Source of the DNA: Saccharina japonica
Lineage: Eukaryota; Sar; Phaeophyceae; Laminariales; Laminariaceae
Length of the DNA: 64,000 bases
Assembly: GCA_008828725.1 (NCBI GenBank)
Contig: MEHQ01001776.1
Location: forward strand, 760,474 to 824,473
Reading direction: 5' to 3'
In this document: piece by piece, positions 47,101-64,000 of the stretch
Position numbering within the stretch: position 1 is the first letter of the stretch
Layout of the letters: every line of letters begins with the position of its first letter
Made by a program: the position numbers and the translations under genes
Notes under the pieces: model-generated
What the model saw: the letters and a program-made list of their open reading frames with translations, nothing else
Databases searched by the model: none
What the model was told of the DNA's origin: nothing

Positions 47101-49238
47101 CTGTCAAAGTTGTTTGTCGTCGTCTGTTATTCCCTCTGAAAGTCATATGTTAACCAAGGAAATATCACAACCCTTTCCCTTCATACCGCAGACAGCATTC
47201 CACTAAAAAAAATCGAGTGTTTTTTGCGCCCCAAACGTGGGCGACAGTTAAAAATAGTGGGTGCAAAAGAGGTCCATGCTTTCGGAATCGACGTTACAAC
47301 GACCTAAAAAAGCAAGAAATAAATGCGACACCATCATCATCATCCCTCGTCTAGGAGGAAGAGCGTGCAGCAATGTAAGCTATCACCAGCGTTGCGCTTG
47401 GGACACATCCCCTATCCCCTCGTCCCCAGCAGCTCTACCTCCCAGCAGACCCCGGGGTCTTTGCTTCATGCGGTCGATGCTGTCGTCATCATTTTTCTTT
47501 CAACACTTTTTTATTTCTCTCCCCAAATCCGAAAATGGGCTATATCTATAACGGTAGACTAAATATCATCGAACACCGTCCGAAGATATCGCAGTCTCGG
47601 CTCCGTCTCCGTCGCTTTCTTCCGCGTCTCCCACGCCATGTCTTAATCCTGGCGAGGAATCTTCGCCTTCTTCCGTCCCTGCTTCCGCAACAACTGCAAG
47701 CGTACATAAGAGCGTTGGGGCGGCGGGAGAGAAAAAATGGGTCCTGTGGTCAAACAACGTGATCGCTCGTGACAAACCGTTCCAAGAATAATTGGATGCA
47801 CTGCTAAGGGAAATGTGTAGTTAAGAGCGCATGTTGCAGGCTTGTCACGGGTGCTCTCAACCCGTTTAGGCATGCGGCTTATTAGGACTGCACTCCCATT
47901 GTCGGGACAAAACACTTGAAATTATAGTCAGATTCACAGCAGGTTCATGTACACTGCAGCAGTAAAAAGGGCAAGTCGGGATACCCCCTGTACCATTATA
48001 AACATTCAAGAGCTGATCCTAGATTAAATGTTTTCTGGGATTAACTTGCTATCTTCGTACTCGGTACGATCTGGTGGTATTCACGTCACGTGCATCTTCC
48101 ACGCGAGCTCTTATTTAACGCCTGCGAGCAAAAACTCGTAAATTCCCGGCCCCTGCTTTCGCAGCAACTGCATGCGCAGCGGTTGGGGGGTCAAGATAGT
48201 GAAACGGGCCCGGCGATCAAACCATCTACACCTCGGACAGATCATATATATCATACAGATCATATAGATCCTTCCCACTTCATGATCTAAATCTTTCAGA
48301 ACAGGTAGATTCCTGATCAGTGTTATCTATTACGGGGGCCCATAGTAAACAGGACCTACGGTACAAACAAAAACCTATATATTTCCCTATTTTTACTATT
48401 GATAACAATATTTGGCCCTGTTTACTATTAATAGTGTTTACTATAGTCCCCCGCAATAGCTCATGTTTTTGGGTGGGAGCGGTATGATCTGCGTGATTTT
48501 AGGACATGTTTCCTGGGTTGGGTGAGGTACAGGGCTGCTCACGTTGCTAGTGACCTCAACCCGGTTTTGATATTGAAAACGGGGGCACTCCCCCTTCCGT
48601 AACGCCTCCAGCAATAATTCACGCGTCGGACAGATCGTCTACAGATAGATCATATAGATCATGTAGATTATAACCTGCCGTTATGAGATATCGTGCAGGA
48701 CCTGTGCAGTACAGGTTCAACCCAGGAAACTCGTCCTAGATCATGCAGGATATGCGGCTCCGACCCGGCAACATGGGCTAGATCATACAGATCATACAGA
48801 TCATACAGATCAGGAATATATCTGCCCTGGAAGATCTAGGTCATCGCAGTAGGAATCGATGATCAATCCGAGGTTTGGAATAATTCTGCCAGAGGTGCAT
48901 GTTGGGTGCACAGAAAGAGTGCAACAAGATGTAGCGTGTGACGATGAGACGGTCCGGGGAATGCGTAGAGGCAAAAGGCATGTCCAGCCAGGGGGTGCTC
49001 CGGTACATGCTTCGTACCAGGGTATATATGTAAACATACGGTTCCGGTGGCTAGCGCACTCTTGACATAACGAGAGAATCGCTCGTAATGGGCTGCCCCG
49101 AGGCAAGGCCATGCAATGGAATGCAAGGCAAGGCAAGGCAAGGCAAGGCGAGCCAAAGCAAGCAAAGCCAAGATAATCAAAACCCCAACGATACCCAAGC
49201 CACGCCGACAAAAACAAAACTCCCACCCAAACCAAAGC
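44155..49238. other. Intergenic stretch between PARP and PPR genes
   Basis: Upstream side of PARP with GTTGGTGTTGGTG repeats at 44160-44230. Plus-strand ORF 44461-44787 has no supporting features. Holds one MITE A copy, GATC-rich repeats (48640-48860) and an AAGGC repeat (49120-49150). Confidence 0.5.
48330..48456. mobile_element. MITE family A copy (reverse interior)
   Basis: TTACGGGGGCCCATAGTAAA to CTATAGTCCCCCGCAA; the interior reads as the reverse complement of the 57783 copy. Confidence 0.7.
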
Positions 49239-63692
<14,454 letters not shown>

Positions 63693-64000
63693 CTTTTAGG
63701 AAAAGACGACAAGTGGGTTTGGGTTTATGGGGGGGGGGCGTACTCATTTGTTGCTTGCCTTGGTCATTTGACCATTGACCACGCATCCCTTTCGAGATGG
63801 AGCACCGTTCCTACTCCTAATAGAGACACCTCCAACACTTGGGCGCTCATTACGTCGTTTCCATATATTACAAAGTTTTTTTTTGCTAATCTTATCTCCT
63901 TCCTGTTTCGCCGCCTGTGGCCACCCTATCTCCTAAGATAGCGACCGTTTTATCGCTACTATCTAGTGTACCAAACTTCTCCATGCCACATTCGTTTATT

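Overview
Eukaryotic nuclear DNA. The evidence is spliced genes with canonical GT...AG introns, many introns over 1 kb, dense simple-sequence DNA, several families of short transposon-like repeats and four assembly gaps. The intron-rich style, GC-rich exons and GTGAG/GTGCG donors suggest a stramenopile, perhaps a brown alga. That is an inference from style; no lineage marker gene was seen.

All genes I can support read on the minus strand. (1) About 136-13456 holds exons of a gene I do not recognise. Six candidate exons have compatible reading phases and the gene runs off the left edge. A long intron contains a 4.3 kb GCCGTGG minisatellite tract (5158-9475). (2) 44154-21511 is the centrepiece: a 17-exon, 22.6 kb gene that I could rebuild from start codon to stop codon with every phase matching. 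It encodes a poly(ADP-ribose) polymerase of 946 residues. Its layout is a Lys/Ala/Pro-rich tail, WGR domain, WWE domain, second WGR domain, PARP regulatory helical domain and a PARP3-like catalytic domain with an intact His-Tyr-Glu triad. Introns are 88% of the gene and hold minisatellites, repeats and one decayed duplicate of a catalytic exon. (3) 63692 to about 49239 holds at least six exons of a pentatricopeptide-repeat (PPR) protein gene, probably an organelle RNA-binding factor. Its locus contains a 1,737-bp tandem duplication, an inverted duplicate of one exon, a 700-bp TAG microsatellite and a 723-bp terminal-inverted-repeat element.

Stretches without genes (4.5-13.2, 13.5-21.5, 44.2-49.2 and 55-63 kb) are repeat-dominated. 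They carry a roughly 120-bp MITE family with TIRs starting TTACGGGGG, a second short palindromic family around GTTTTGGGGACAAA, a SINE-like family with A-rich tails and tRNA-like promoter boxes, a G-run-bounded repeat family, and GGGTC-armed palindromic elements. The PARP would act in nuclear DNA-damage or chromatin signalling; the PPR protein would act in a plastid or mitochondrion. I see no functional link between them.
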